Below are positions 5,812 to 6,153 of a stretch of DNA of 6,153 nt, piece by piece (position 1 is the stretch's first letter; the number at the start of each line of letters is the position of its first letter). A program made the position numbers and the translations under genes. This stretch comes from Oribacterium parvum. GTDB taxonomy: Bacteria; Bacillota; Clostridia; Lachnospirales; Lachnospiraceae. The notes under the pieces are model-generated. The model did no database searches and was not told the DNA's origin. It worked only from the letters and a program-made list of their open reading frames with translations. The stretch is from contig CALIEL010000021.1 in the NCBI GenBank assembly GCA_938022235.1, forward strand, positions 1 to 6,153. Reading direction: 5' to 3'.

Positions 5812-6152
5812 AGATGCTCAAATCCCTTGTCAATAATCTCTTTCACATGATCATCTGCCAGCGAGTAGTAAACTATCTGTGCTTCTTTACGGAATTTTAC
5901 CAGATTCGCAAGGCGTAATGCCTTTAACTGATGCGAAATTGCAGATTTTGTTACCCCCAGTAGCACTGCAAGATCACATACACACATCTCACTCTGTTCT
6001 AGAGCGTGTAAGATTTGTACTCTAGTTCCATCTCCAAATAGCTTAAACAAAGAAGCCAACTGGATATAATCATCTTTTGGCTGCATCTTGGATTTCACAT
6101 CATTCACAATATCCTCATGAATTACATCGCAATTACAAATATAAGACGTTTT
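5799..6152 (-). CDS. ArsR/SmtB-family metal-responsive repressor, 5' end probably beyond the window
   Basis: This is a winged-helix DNA-binding repressor that should release DNA on binding metal and so induce the downstream ATPase. Counting from the internal GTG at 6107 (102 residues), the DNA-reading helix is about VTKSAISHQLKAL (52-64). A metal-site helix holds C42-V-C44 (EMCVCDLA), as in CadC. A second possible site lies in the last helix at D85, H87, H98 and Q101, with the SmtB/CzrA spacing but Gln at the fourth position. The frame stays open upstream of the GTG to the window edge, adding KTSYICNCDVIHEDI. That CNC segment resembles the N-terminal cysteine ligands of CadC-type sensors, so the real start is probably outside the window; no ATG, GTG or TTG lies in those 15 codons. 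The GTG does have GAGG 5 bases upstream, so a short form cannot be excluded. The stop is 59 bp before the ATPase start. A Cd/Zn/Pb sensor is the likely role. Confidence 0.9.
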   Translation of the reverse strand, partial: KTSYICNCDVIHEDIVNDVKSKMQPKDDYIQLASLFKLFGDGTRVQILHALEQSEMCVCDLAVLLGVTKSAISHQLKALRLANLVKFRKEAQIVYYSLADDHVKEIIDKGFEHLWQK

Positions 6153-6153
6153 T

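Overview
The window carries one tightly packed transcription unit on the minus strand. The moderate-to-low GC, strong Shine-Dalgarno sites, frequent GTG starts and the protein types suggest an anaerobic low-GC Firmicute, probably a clostridium of the Lachnospiraceae kind. That placement is inference from gene style, not from a marker gene.

Read in the direction of transcription (right to left), the unit begins with an ArsR/SmtB-family metal sensor whose 5' end probably lies beyond the right edge. A 59-bp gap follows, holding a good palindromic operator candidate and a strong ribosome binding site. Next is a 784-residue P1B-type heavy-metal ATPase of the Zn/Cd/Pb class. Its two N-terminal metal-binding (HMA) domains are almost identical in DNA sequence: 190 of 192 bases, with both differences synonymous.

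Sixteen bases after the ATPase comes a 172-residue membrane-anchored protein. It carries a sequence matching the ApbE flavinylation consensus (DVVTGAT) directly after its membrane anchor, then a tail resembling a fragment of a family-5 solute-binding protein. After it come the three subunits of a menaquinol:fumarate reductase / succinate dehydrogenase-type complex: a five-helix cytochrome b with four helix-embedded histidines (diheme type), a flavoprotein with all catalytic residues but Gln in place of the usual covalent-FAD histidine, and an iron-sulfur protein with all eleven cluster cysteines. These genes are spaced by 10 bp or overlap by about 4 bp. The first 16 codons of another gene start 1 bp after the iron-sulfur gene and run off the left edge.

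No terminator is visible between any of the genes, so metal efflux, a possible flavin carrier and an anaerobic respiratory reductase may be co-transcribed and under partial metal control. The tight physical linkage is seen in the sequence; the functional link is inference. There is no gene-free stretch over 300 bases, and I saw no RNA gene, insertion sequence or CRISPR array.
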